The position numbers and the translations under genes are program-made. A DNA stretch of 64,000 nt from Streptomyces sp. NBC_00271 (GTDB lineage: Bacteria; Actinomycetota; Actinomycetes; Streptomycetales; Streptomycetaceae). The stretch spans positions 620,001 to 684,000 of the forward strand of contig NZ_CP108070.1 of assembly GCF_036178845.1 (NCBI RefSeq), read 5' to 3'. Below the pieces are notes generated by a model that saw only the letters and a program-made list of their open reading frames with translations, ran no database searches and was not told where the DNA came from. Positions 52,972 through 61,423 of this stretch are shown in pieces (within the stretch, counting starts at the first letter, position 1; every line of letters starts with the position of its first letter).

Positions 52972-53493
52972 TCATGTGCCGTCCTCGCCCGGACGGACCA
53001 CCACAGCCAGGGTCTTCACGGCACCGCCGCGTTCGAAATGCAAGGTGAACGAGACCAGATCACCGGCTTGCCAGCCCGCTTTGGCCGGGACCGTCACATC
53101 AAGGCCGTACGGGGACATGGCGAGGCTGCCACCGGCCGGGACGGCGACCGACGCCACCGTCTGTGCGGAGGCCGACCGAGTGCCGGACATGCGATGCCGG
53201 CTGAGGGTACCGACACCGTCGACCGCGCGGGACGTCACCTTCAGCAGCCGGTCCGCCGAACCACCGTCATTGGTGATCCTGAAGAAGGCCGCCGTGTCCG
53301 GGGCGTCGCCGTAGGGCAGATACACCCGGCCTTCGGTGACCGCGATGCGGGCCGGGCTGCCCGCGTTGCCGTACGCGGTCCACGTGCTCAGACCGCCGAG
53401 CGCCAGGCCGCACACGGCGACGGGCGCGAGCGCGGCGAGCAGGGCGTCGGTGAGCCGACGGCGTGTCGGACGCCAAACCTGTTGTCCGGTCAT
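52972..53493 (-). CDS. PCuAC-like copper chaperone, exported
   Basis: 173 aa. A single helix near residues 15-35 ('LLAALAPVAVCGLALGGLST') is followed by the PCuAC fold: 'IAVTEGRVYLPYGDAPDTAA' then 'FFRITNDGGSADRLLKVTS', copper-ligand strand 'GTLSRHRMSGTRSA' (H-x-M kept) and 'GSLAMSPYGLDVTVPAKAGW' (M-x-P kept). More typical than the copy at 50647. Its start overlaps the CopA stop (TGATG), so expression is coupled to the ATPase. Likely collects extracytoplasmic copper. Confidence 0.82.
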   Translation of the reverse strand: MTGQQVWRPTRRRLTDALLAALAPVAVCGLALGGLSTWTAYGNAGSPARIAVTEGRVYLPYGDAPDTAAFFRITNDGGSADRLLKVTSRAVDGVGTLSRHRMSGTRSASAQTVASVAVPAGGSLAMSPYGLDVTVPAKAGWQAGDLVSFTLHFERGGAVKTLAVVVRPGEDGT

Positions 53494-55745
53494 CAGGTAC
53501 GCCTCCGGGCGGGAGAGGGCTGCCAGCCGCGCAACCGCAGGCTGTTGCCGACCACCAGTACCGAACTGGCGGACATGGCCGCCGCGGCAAGCATGGGGTT
53601 GAGCAGGCCGACCAGGGCGAGCGGCACGGTCACGACGTTGTAGCCGAAGGCCCAGACGAGGTTGACGCGGATGGTGCCCAGGGTGCGCCGGGCCAGCAGG
53701 ACAGCGTCCGCGAGGGCTTCGATGTCACCGCGTACGAGGGTGACGTCGGCGGCCCCGATGGCCACGTCGGTGCCGGTGCCCATGGCGATCCCGAGGTCGG
53801 CGCCGGCCAGCGCGGCGGCGTCGTTCACGCCGTCGCCGATCACCGCGACCCGGTGGCCCTGCTCCTGCAACTCCCGCACGAGTTCGGCCTTGTCCTCGGG
53901 CGTGCAACGGGCGTGCACCTCGTCGATGCCCAGGGCCGCGGCTACGGCCTGGGCGGGCGCCTCGCGGTCGCCGGTGGCGAGCACCGGCCGCACACCGAGC
54001 CGCCGCAGCCGGTCGACGGCCCGGTAGCTTCCGGGGCGTACGACGTCCCCGACCTCGATCAGCGCCTCGGCCACCCCGTCCACGCGGACCAGTACGGGCG
54101 TGTGCGCGGCGGCCTCCGCCACCGGCAGGGCAGCGGCGAGCACGGCGGGCAACTCGCCGTCCGGGGCGAGGACTTCGACCAGCCGCCCCTCGACCCGGCC
54201 GCGCGCTCCCCGCCCCGGAAGGGCACTGAACTCACTCACGTCCGGCAGCCGCTGCTCGCGCAGCTCCCGCCGGGCGTAGGCGGAGACGGCCCGGCCGAGT
54301 GGGTGTTCCGAGCCCTGCTCGACGCCCCCCGCCAACCGCAGTGCCGCGTCACGGCCGATCCCGTCCGGTACGGCGGTGACCCGGGCGACGCTCATGTGGC
54401 CCGTGGTGAGCGTGCCGGTCTTGTCGAGGACGACGGCGTCCAGGTGCTGAAGCCCCTCCAGCGCCTGCGGCCCGGTGACAAGGACGCCGAGCTGGGCACC
54501 GCGGCCGGTGGCGGCCATCAGCGCGGTCGGGGTCGCGAGGCCCAACGCGCAGGGGCAGGCCACGACCAGGACGGCCACGCACGCGGTGATCGCCGCCTGT
54601 GGATCGGCCCCGGCGCCCAGCCAGAACCCGAGCGCGGTGACGGCCAGCGCCAGCACGACCGGCACGAAGACACCGGCCACCGAGTCGGCCAGCCGCTGGG
54701 CGCGCGCCTTGCCGGCCTGCGCATCGGTGACCAGACGGGTGATGCGGGCGAGCTGCGTGTCGACACCGACGGCCGTGGCCCGTACGAGCAGCAGCCCACC
54801 GGCGTTGACGGCCCCGCCGACCACGGCCGAGCCCGGCCCGACCTCGACCGGCTCGCTCTCCCCGGTGACCAGGGAGAGGTCCACGGCCGAGCTGCCCTCC
54901 ACCACCTGTCCGTCGGTGGCGACCCGCTCGCCCGGCCGTACGACGAAGACCTGGCCGCGTTCCAACTCTTCAATGGGAACGAGCCGTTCGGAATCACCGT
55001 CTCGTACCGACACCTCCTTGGCGGCGAGTTCGGCGAGTGATCGCAGCGCCGCCCCGGTGCCGCGTCGGGCCCGCGCCTCCAGGAACCGCCCGGCCAGTAC
55101 GAACAGCGGTACGCCGACGGCCGCTTCGAGATAGATGTGCGCGACGCCGTCCGAGGCGGCGGGAACGAGACTGAACGGCATCCGCATGCCGGGATCACCG
55201 GCGCCCCCGAGGAAGAGCGCGTACGCCGACCACGAGAAGGACGCCACCACACCCAGGGACACCAGCGTGTCCATGGTGACCGCCGAGTGCCGCAGCCCTC
55301 GTACCGCCCGTACGTGGAACGGCCAGGCGCCCCATACCGCGACCGGCGCCGCCAGCATGAAACACAGCCACTGCCAGTTGCGGAACTGCAGGGCGGGCAC
55401 CATCGACAGCACGAGTACCGGCACCGCGAGCAACGCGGTGACCAGCAGTCGGTCGCGCTCCTGCCGCGCTTCCTCGGTCTCCCGCCCTTCCGCACGCGGC
55501 TGCTTCTTGGGCGGCTCGGGGAGCGCGGCCGTGTAGCCGGCCTTCTCGATCGCCGCCACGAGTTGTCCGACGTCGACCTCCGTCGGATGGCTCACGCGAG
55601 CCCGCCCGGTGGCCAGGTTCACGGTCGCCGTCACTCCGTCGAGCTTGCCGAGCTTCTTCTCGACACGGGTCACGCACGCGGCGCAGGTCATGCCACCGAC
55701 GGTCAGATCGGTCGTCACCACAGTGGTCACCGATTCGGCGCGCAT
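53493..55745 (-). CDS. copA: Copper-translocating P1B-type ATPase
   Basis: 750 aa. N-terminal heavy-metal domain 'LTVGGMTCAACVTRVEKKLG' (GMTCAAC), eight helices, 'LVTGESEPVEVG' (TGES), transmembrane 'VLVVACPCALGLATPTALMA' (CPC), 'VVLDKTGTLTTGHM' (phosphorylated Asp), 'GSEHPLGRAVSAYA' (SEHPL), 'VIGDGVNDAAALAGADLGIA' (GDGVND). The NxxxxYN and MxxxS motifs of Cu(I) pumps appear in 'FGYNVVTVPLAL' and 'AAAAMSASSVLVVGNSL'. Pumps Cu(I) out of the cytosol. Overlaps the genes on both sides. Confidence 0.95.
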   Translation of the reverse strand: MRAESVTTVVTTDLTVGGMTCAACVTRVEKKLGKLDGVTATVNLATGRARVSHPTEVDVGQLVAAIEKAGYTAALPEPPKKQPRAEGRETEEARQERDRLLVTALLAVPVLVLSMVPALQFRNWQWLCFMLAAPVAVWGAWPFHVRAVRGLRHSAVTMDTLVSLGVVASFSWSAYALFLGGAGDPGMRMPFSLVPAASDGVAHIYLEAAVGVPLFVLAGRFLEARARRGTGAALRSLAELAAKEVSVRDGDSERLVPIEELERGQVFVVRPGERVATDGQVVEGSSAVDLSLVTGESEPVEVGPGSAVVGGAVNAGGLLLVRATAVGVDTQLARITRLVTDAQAGKARAQRLADSVAGVFVPVVLALAVTALGFWLGAGADPQAAITACVAVLVVACPCALGLATPTALMAATGRGAQLGVLVTGPQALEGLQHLDAVVLDKTGTLTTGHMSVARVTAVPDGIGRDAALRLAGGVEQGSEHPLGRAVSAYARRELREQRLPDVSEFSALPGRGARGRVEGRLVEVLAPDGELPAVLAAALPVAEAAAHTPVLVRVDGVAEALIEVGDVVRPGSYRAVDRLRRLGVRPVLATGDREAPAQAVAAALGIDEVHARCTPEDKAELVRELQEQGHRVAVIGDGVNDAAALAGADLGIAMGTGTDVAIGAADVTLVRGDIEALADAVLLARRTLGTIRVNLVWAFGYNVVTVPLALVGLLNPMLAAAAMSASSVLVVGNSLRLRGWQPSPARRRT

Positions 55746-56068
55746 CAGCCGTGTCCCCCTCGCATGTTGCCCATGTCGTCCATGCCTCCGCCTTCGCCAC
55801 CATTGCCGCCGTCGCGGCTCGTGCCGCTGCCGTGCATGCCGGGTGCGACAGGACCGGCGCCGGCACCCACCGCGTAGGACACCGTGAAGATCAGGGCCAG
55901 CAGCAGGAGGAAGCCGCAGAGCGCGGGCGGGGACGCCGCCCTCCGCAGGGCCGCACCCGCGCCGGTCAAGGAGGATTGCCGGGACTCGTCCATCAACCGC
56001 GTCTCCAGGTCACGTCGGACGGCGTCGGTCGGATCGCGCCGTACCGGTTCAGTAGTCGGATCGGCCAC
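55745..56068 (-). CDS. Small Met/His-rich membrane protein
   Basis: 107 aa from GTG 56068. One helix 'ALCGFLLLLALIFTVSYAVG' with an acidic/basic cytosolic N-terminus and an outside tail 'GPVAPGMHGSGTSRDGG' and 'GGGMDDMGNMRGGHG', rich in Met, His and Gly. The stop touches the copA start, so it is the first gene of the copA operon. Similar Met/His tails bind copper; this is a candidate copper donor or sensor for CopA. Confidence 0.75.
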   Translation of the reverse strand: MADPTTEPVRRDPTDAVRRDLETRLMDESRQSSLTGAGAALRRAASPPALCGFLLLLALIFTVSYAVGAGAGPVAPGMHGSGTSRDGGNGGEGGGMDDMGNMRGGHG

Positions 56069-56171
56069 CGGCCGGGTTCCGGAGGAGATATGTGGCGCGC
56101 ATCACGCGAGGACCGACGGCGACCGCGGTGCGGTTGTCACCGGCATCGATGCCGGCGCCGGGATGCCGGCG

Positions 56172-56393
56172 ATGGCAAGGCGGCGGCTCGGTGACGACGT
56201 AGCCCTGCACGGGCACGCGATGACCGGTGCCTTCACCACCGCCGGTTTCCGCCTTGCCGTCATCAGCGAGCCGCGGCCCGACCCGGCCGCCCGTGGGCTG
56301 TTCCCCGACGACTTCCATGGCCTTTCGACCAAAACCTGCTTCCTGATCTTCGTCGTCGACGTACCGCCGTCGGCTACCGGCTCGGACGACTAG
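56172..56393 (+). pseudogene. SAM-dependent methyltransferase, C-terminal fragment
   Basis: Plus strand ends with 'LHGHAMTGAFTTAGFRLAVI' then 'SEPRPDPAARGLFPDDFHGL' and 'STKTCFLIFVVDVPPS', matching the last 60-70 residues of class I SAM-dependent methyltransferases common in actinomycetes. The SAM-binding Rossmann core is absent. No start. Confidence 0.65.
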
Positions 56394-56754
56394 GTTCTGC
56401 AGAGCGGATCATTGTCGGGGACAGAGTCTGGATGATGTCTGGGTGCACTACGGCTTCACGGGCACCGGCGCGTGGCTCTTCCCGGGAAAGTTGCGAGGCC
56501 CCCCTTTCCAGCAGCGCAAAGGTGACGGCAGTACTTGGGGTGTCGTCGAGGAAGTCGGTCAGCCACTCCCTGCCGTTGGAAGTGAACGGGCCTCACGGCT
56601 GCGGAGCCGCTGGGCGACCCGTGACGCCCTCGATGTCCGCCGGGCGTCGAGACCTTCATGGTCGTTCCCGAGACGCTGGACCGTCGAGCGCAGGTTCGAC
56701 TGAACCTCGCGCCTTCTGTTAACCAGCGGAACCCACCCGCATCACTCCGATAGC
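56394..56754. other. Region without a recognised gene
   Basis: One frame (56443-56703 +) begins 'HYGFTGTGAWLFPGKLRGPP' and then loses coding character. I do not recognise it. The last 60 bp before 56755 are AT-rich and likely hold the promoter of the PAP2 gene. Confidence 0.35.
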
Positions 56755-58161
56755 ATGATCGATCTACTTAGCCAACATCTAACAAATCGGCCAAAACAGT
56801 TGATATCGAGATCATCGCGGGTGTTTTCGCGAATAAACTGCAGAATTGCGTTCGCTGCGTGGCGTCAACCGCGGGCGATGCTGTGGGCCATGGCGGGTGT
56901 GACGACCCTCGGGTTCCTCATCACCCTGGAGATCGCCGCGCGTCGTTACGGCCTGCCGGGGCCGATCACCAACCAGGCGCGAGAGGCGATATTCGCCCCC
57001 AAGTCGGGTTTCCTGTTGTACGCCGGTATGGCGTTGATGATGGTGGTGCTCACCTGGCGACAACGGCTCATCGCGGTTGGTGCCGCGGTCGGTATCGACG
57101 TCGCCATCTTGCTGGTGCGATGGGCGGTCGACGCCAAGGTGACCGACGGCCACCCCTTCGGCAATGGCGCGTTGTGGGTCATTTTGGGCTATGCGGTGAT
57201 CGCCATCACGCGCCGCACCGGCCAGGAACGTGTCCTGCTGCTGAAGGGCGTCGGCCTTGGCCTGTTGCTGGTGACCGGCCGCAAGACCGGCGATACCTGG
57301 CTCCTCATCACGTCGAAGACCCGCCCGACGACGCTCGACCAGTACGTGGCAACCGCCGATCATGCCCTGGGCAACCCGTCGTGGCTGGTGGGCCGGATGG
57401 TCACAGCCACCGGCCCGATCGGCGCCCATGTTCTCGGCGCCGTCTACGTTCAGCTTGCGGTGGCCGCGGTCATCGTGGCGCTGTACCAGCTGCGTAACGT
57501 GGCGGACGAGCGCCGCTTCCCGCGCCATCATCTGGTGCGCACGTTTCTGGTCATCGGCCTCCTCGGGCCGGCCATCTACATGATCTTCCCGGTGGTCGGA
57601 CCGGTCTTCGCCTACGGCGCGGACGGCGGGCACTGGGCGGTGGCCAACCTGTGGCCGAACACGCCGCCGCCGATCAATACCCCGCACCAGATGCGATTCG
57701 ACGAGATCACCCCACGCAACTGCATGCCGAGTCTGCACACGGCGTGGGCTACCACGATTTTCATTCATTCCCGTAGGGGCCCACGGATTCTGCGATTCGC
57801 CGGCACGTTCTGGCTGATTGCCACGCTCACCGCAACCCTGGGATTCGGCTACCACTACGGCGTGGATCTCGTTGCCGGTGTGGTGTTTGCACTCACGATC
57901 GAGGCGGCGCTGCGCTCGCTCGACCGTGGCTGGGACCGGCCAGGAATCCAGTTGGTCACCTACAGTGCCACGGTCTTCGCCGCGCTCTTGGTGTCATATC
58001 GCTATCTGCCGCTGGAGATGGCCGAACATCCGTGGGTGTTCGGTCCACTTCTCATTCTGGCGATGGCCTCAGTTGTCCGCGGCTACGTGCAGACCGCCAA
58101 GCTGTGGGATCCGAAGGCCCTACCAGCGCGGCAACCGGAACCGCAACCCGAACTAGTGTGA
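56755..58161 (+). CDS. PAP2-family membrane phosphatase (inositol-phosphoryl-transferase-like)
   Basis: 468 aa, about ten hydrophobic segments. The PAP2 active site is 'RNCMPSLHTAWATTIFIHSR' (P-S-x-H) and 'LGFGYHYGVDLVAGVVFALT' (H-x3-D). The preceding 'NTPPPINTPHQMRFDEITPR' fits the AUR1/inositol-phosphorylceramide-synthase-like branch (PAP2_3). Codon use is less GC3-biased than neighbouring genes and the style resembles mycobacterial/nocardioform proteins, so recent acquisition is possible. ATG 56755 lies in AT-rich DNA with no clear ribosome site. Confidence 0.82.
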   Translation: MIDLLSQHLTNRPKQLISRSSRVFSRINCRIAFAAWRQPRAMLWAMAGVTTLGFLITLEIAARRYGLPGPITNQAREAIFAPKSGFLLYAGMALMMVVLTWRQRLIAVGAAVGIDVAILLVRWAVDAKVTDGHPFGNGALWVILGYAVIAITRRTGQERVLLLKGVGLGLLLVTGRKTGDTWLLITSKTRPTTLDQYVATADHALGNPSWLVGRMVTATGPIGAHVLGAVYVQLAVAAVIVALYQLRNVADERRFPRHHLVRTFLVIGLLGPAIYMIFPVVGPVFAYGADGGHWAVANLWPNTPPPINTPHQMRFDEITPRNCMPSLHTAWATTIFIHSRRGPRILRFAGTFWLIATLTATLGFGYHYGVDLVAGVVFALTIEAALRSLDRGWDRPGIQLVTYSATVFAALLVSYRYLPLEMAEHPWVFGPLLILAMASVVRGYVQTAKLWDPKALPARQPEPQPELV

Positions 58162-58194
58162 GTTGTGGACCATTTCATTTGGGGAGTGTGCGGT

Positions 58195-58330
58195 AGCGGA
58201 TGAGTTGGCCGCGAGAGTTGGTTCCATGTGCAGCCGGACGTGGCAACGCACACAATCGCGGCCAAGACCTCCCTGCCACCGTGAGACGGACGACGGCCTC
58301 CGCCCTGCGGGTGGACCGGTGCCGGGGGAA
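58195..58330 (-). pseudogene. IS5-type transposase N-terminal remnant
   Basis: Minus strand 'GGGRRPSHGGREVLAAIVCV' then 'ATSGCTWNQL' resembles the DUF4096 opening of IS5 transposases ('RAVLAAIVYVLVSGCAWRAL'). The rest is missing. Surrounding 58162-58505 has no intact gene. Confidence 0.5.
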
Positions 58331-58505
58331 CCACCCGGGAAGAGTTCCCCACCGCCGCGGGGTCATCGAGTGTGCGCACGACCGGGGCGATGCAGCCGTC
58401 CACCCGCGTGCCTCGCTGCTGAGCGGGTCGCAGTCGGTCCCGCCCTTGGCGCCGCCTATGGGGAGGTAACGGTTCGAGGGGTCGTAGTGCAGTGCCTCCT
58501 TCACG

Positions 58506-58652
58506 TTCATCGCCACCGCGAAGCTGATCGCGCTCGCGCTCAAGGACCAGTTCGACGTGGCCGCAACGTACAGCCTTGACGAGCTGAGCAACGCCCTGGA
58601 GCATGCGGCACGGCCCGGCAAGATCGGCACCGTCCTCGTCCGCCCCTGGTAG
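58506..58652 (+). pseudogene. Zinc-type/quinone oxidoreductase, C-terminal fragment
   Basis: Forty-eight codons ending in TAG: 'DQFDVAATYSLDELSNALEH' then 'AARPGKIGTVLVRPW', a standard MDR-family C-terminus. No upstream domain is present. Confidence 0.6.
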
Positions 58653-58753
58653 CCACCGCCCGTGCAGGAGTCCTGGTGACGGTCGGCAAGCCGTCGGCAG
58701 GAGCTGGGCGTTGATGCCCCGACGCCGGCCGCCTTATGGGACCGTAGCGACGA

Positions 58754-59386
58754 TCAGTCACCGGTCGAGGACCTGGCATCCGGCGCATGTTCGTCCGTCG
58801 AAACGCGGGGAAGGAGCGCCAAGGCCTGCTCTGCGGCCCCGTTGACGACCTCGGGAGTGGCTCCCGCCTTGCCCAGGGCCTCAAGCCCCCGGAGCACGGC
58901 AAGCAGGAGGCCGGCCAGGCTGCCCGCATCCGCGTCAGCGTCCAGAGAGCCTTCCGCTTGGGCCCGCGCGATGCAGCCCCGCAGCGCGTCATGCAGTCCG
59001 CGGACAACCTCGGCGATTCGCTCGGCAACGCCCTCATCAACGGCCGACAGTTCCGCTGCGATCTTGGCCATCATGCAGCCGCGCCGTTCCACGTCCCCGG
59101 TGATGCCTTCCGCGACATCACGTACATGCCGCTCCAGCATGGGCAGGGCCGGTCCGGGGCCGCCCAGAGCTGAGCGCCAGGCCTCCAGCGCGTCACTGTT
59201 GTAGCTGTCGAGAGCCCGCAGGAACAACGCGTGCTTGTCCCCGAACGCTCCATACAGACTTCCCCGGCCCAAGCCTGTCACAGCGCTCAGGTCGTCGATG
59301 GAGGTGCCGTTGTAGCCCACGGACCAGAACTGCTCGCGGGCAGCCCGCACAACCTCTTCTTCGTCAAACTGTCGAGGCCGAGCCAT
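58754..59386 (-). CDS. TetR/AcrR family transcriptional regulator
   Basis: 210 aa. 'MARPRQFDEEEVVRAAREQF' and 'GYNGTSIDDLSAVTGLGRGS' then 'LYGAFGDKHALFLRALDSY' are the HTH of the AcuR/YcdC-like TetR branch. The ligand domain contains 'ERRGCMMAKIAAELS', where the 'GC' motif is typical. ATG 59386 is chosen. TACAGT at 59394-59399 (minus strand) is a suitable -10 for a leaderless message. No divergent target gene is adjacent; the next gene on its right is Lrp, same strand. Confidence 0.88.
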   Translation of the reverse strand: MARPRQFDEEEVVRAAREQFWSVGYNGTSIDDLSAVTGLGRGSLYGAFGDKHALFLRALDSYNSDALEAWRSALGGPGPALPMLERHVRDVAEGITGDVERRGCMMAKIAAELSAVDEGVAERIAEVVRGLHDALRGCIARAQAEGSLDADADAGSLAGLLLAVLRGLEALGKAGATPEVVNGAAEQALALLPRVSTDEHAPDARSSTGD

Positions 59387-59561
59387 GGGGCAACTGTACG
59401 CCGCGCACAACAGCCGAGACCGTTGTCGGCGGCCTGCTCGAGTTCGACGCAGTCGGCACCTTCCTGAAGAAAGGGTGTGGTGGGCCGCGGGTCGGCGGGA
59501 GCACTCGCGCCACTGCTCCCCTGGCGAAGACGTCGGCCCTCGAACGGCCGGTTGGATCGGG

Positions 59562-60017
59562 TCACGACGTTGTTGACGTGGTGTCGGTCAGCGGCTTCGA
59601 GGGGTAGGCGCGGAGCACGAGTGACGTGGTGGCGGGCCCGTAGCGGGCAAGTGCGTCGACGACTTCTTCGAGTCGTCCTGCTTGCGGGCAATGGACGTCG
59701 AAGATGAGGCAGTCCTCCCCGGTGACTCTCAAGATGGACACGACCTCGGGAATCCGGGAAGCCAAGTCCAGGGCGCGAGGCAGCTGGGCATGTGTAGTGC
59801 GCAAGCGAATGATCGCGTGAATGTTCAGACCGAGTGCCGCTGGGTCAACATCGGCCCGGTAGCCGGTGATGACGCCGTTCTTCTCCAGCCGCTGGATGCG
59901 CGCACTGGCCGCGGGCTGCGACAGTCCGACGCGGCGTCCTACCTCCGCTCCGGTCAACCGGCCTTCGGTCTGGAGCAGGGCGAGGATGTCCCGGTCGATC
60001 CGGTCAAGTGATTCCAT
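59562..60017 (-). CDS. Lrp/AsnC family transcriptional regulator
   Basis: 151 aa from ATG 60017 (60032 and 60029 are in-frame alternatives). HTH 'LDRIDRDILALLQTEGRLTG' then 'AEVGRRVGLSQPAASARIQR' and 'LEKNGVITGYRADVD'; the RAM effector domain is 'HAIIRLRTTHAQLPRALDLA' to 'DCLIFDVHCPQAGRLEEVVD'. Divergent from an RBBP9-like hydrolase gene (60123), probably its target. Confidence 0.9.
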   Translation of the reverse strand: MESLDRIDRDILALLQTEGRLTGAEVGRRVGLSQPAASARIQRLEKNGVITGYRADVDPAALGLNIHAIIRLRTTHAQLPRALDLASRIPEVVSILRVTGEDCLIFDVHCPQAGRLEEVVDALARYGPATTSLVLRAYPSKPLTDTTSTTS

Positions 60018-60122
60018 CGTTGTCCGCACCATCTTCTTTGAGATCGCTTGCGTGGCTGTCGCTGTTCTGTTGCTTCCAACAGAATCAGCGCCACACGCCC
60101 CCAGGATCGCGAGGGGCGACGA

Positions 60123-60689
60123 GTGAAACGGTGGCAAGCAGTGGTTGCGTACGTCATCATCCCCGGCATCGACGGCTCCGACGGGCAGCACTGGCAGACC
60201 TTGTGGGAGCAGCAATGGGGAACCTCAGCGGTGAGGATCTCCCCTGCCTCGTGGTCCGCCCCCGACCTGGATGACTGGGTCAACGCTGTCCAGACGGCGT
60301 ACGACGATGCTTGCCGCCGGGACGGCCTCGTTGTGCTGGTAGCCCACAGCCTGGGCTGTTGGGCGGCGTCCACCTGGCTGCACAAGCACCCGTCGAGCCC
60401 GGTACGCGGCGCGTTCCTGGTCGCGCCACCCGACCCACAGGGGCCGGCGTTCCCACGGCAGACGGCCCCGACGTTCATCGAACTGTCCGCACAACCACTG
60501 CCGTGCCCGGCCCTGGTGGTGGGCAGCACCAACGACCCGTACTGCACCCCCGAGGCAGCCGTGGACTTCGCGGACCGATGGGCGGCGCGATGGTATCCAG
60601 CGGGCGCGTGCGGACACATCAACTCCGCCGGTGGCCTGGGCCCGTGGCCGCAAGGCCGTGAACTCCTGGACTCACTGACCCGGCGGTGA
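60123..60689 (+). CDS. RBBP9/YdeN family serine hydrolase
   Basis: 188 aa from GTG 60123 after GAGGGG. 'VIIPGIDGSDGQHWQTLWEQ' (opening), 'LVAHSLGCWAASTWLHKHP' (nucleophile Ser in H-S-L-G), 'ALVVGSTNDPYCTPEAAVDF' (Asp) and 'GACGHINSAGGLGPW' (His) define the family. Small cytosolic esterases, substrate unknown. Divergent from Lrp. Confidence 0.9.
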   Translation: MKRWQAVVAYVIIPGIDGSDGQHWQTLWEQQWGTSAVRISPASWSAPDLDDWVNAVQTAYDDACRRDGLVVLVAHSLGCWAASTWLHKHPSSPVRGAFLVAPPDPQGPAFPRQTAPTFIELSAQPLPCPALVVGSTNDPYCTPEAAVDFADRWAARWYPAGACGHINSAGGLGPWPQGRELLDSLTRR

Positions 60690-60799
60690 TCAACCACCGC
60701 AGGGAACGTTGCCCACCACCAGGTTGCAACTGATCCGGCGTCACATCCGGTTCAGGAGGCTTCTGTTGCCCCCCACGAGATCACCGAGCTTGCACCGCA

Positions 60800-60819
60800 A
60801 ACAGAATGGCTGATCTGTT
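60800..60819. promoter_or_regulatory. AACAGA-N8-TCTGTT dyad
   Basis: AACAGAATGGCTGATCTGTT, six-base perfect arms, 47 bp before the TetR ATG at 60866. Candidate operator. Confidence 0.45.
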
Positions 60820-60835
60820 AGCGTGCACCACAAGC

Positions 60836-60849
60836 AGAATCAGGATTCT
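60836..60849. promoter_or_regulatory. AGAATCAGGATTCT palindrome
   Basis: Perfect six-base arms AGAATC/GATTCT around AG, 17 bp before the TetR ATG. With the dyad at 60800 it may form a two-site operator controlling the tetR-AKR-QOR genes. Confidence 0.5.
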
Positions 60850-60865
60850 TTTTGTGGGGGGTGTG

Positions 60866-61423
60866 ATGCCGCGACTCACCGACGCGCGCAAGGAGCTCCG
60901 GCGCGCCCAGATCACCGAGGCCGCCGTACGCTGCTTCGACCGCAACGGCCTCGAGCGGACCTCGATCGCCGACATCACCGCCGAGTCCGGCCTCTCGACC
61001 GGCTCGATCTACGCCCACTACAACAACAAGGCCGGCCTGGTCCAAGCCGCCGCCCGCGAGGTGCTCACCCAGCGCGCCGCGGTCCTCGGCGAGTACGCCG
61101 CCAGCGACACCCCGCCCGACCCCGAGGAACTACTGGCCCGCCTGATCGCCGCCATCGACGCCGTCGACGCCCGGGTCGGTGTGCAGACCTGGGGTGAGGC
61201 GACCACCGACCCGGCCATCCGCGACATCGTCGTCGACATGACGGACCGGATGCGCGCACTGCTGCACGACTGCGTCACGGCCTGGCTGGTCAAGGTCGAG
61301 CGCCACGAGCCGACCGAGGCCCGCGAGCGTGCCACCCCGATCGCCCATCGGATCTCGGCGCTCTACCTGGCCGAACTGCTGTACGCCGCCTTGCGATCGC
61401 CGACCGAGGAGACAACTTCATGA
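60866..61423 (+). CDS. TetR/AcrR family transcriptional regulator
   Basis: 185 aa from ATG 60866, preceded by GGGGGG. HTH 'QITEAAVRCFDRNGLERTSI' then 'ADITAESGLSTGSIYAHYNN' and 'KAGLVQAAAREVL'. A longer frame begins at 60806, but the HTH position favours 60866. Its 3' end overlaps the aldo/keto reductase start (ATGA), so the repressor is first in its own operon. The two dyads upstream fit autoregulation. Confidence 0.9.
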   Translation: MPRLTDARKELRRAQITEAAVRCFDRNGLERTSIADITAESGLSTGSIYAHYNNKAGLVQAAAREVLTQRAAVLGEYAASDTPPDPEELLARLIAAIDAVDARVGVQTWGEATTDPAIRDIVVDMTDRMRALLHDCVTAWLVKVERHEPTEARERATPIAHRISALYLAELLYAALRSPTEETTS

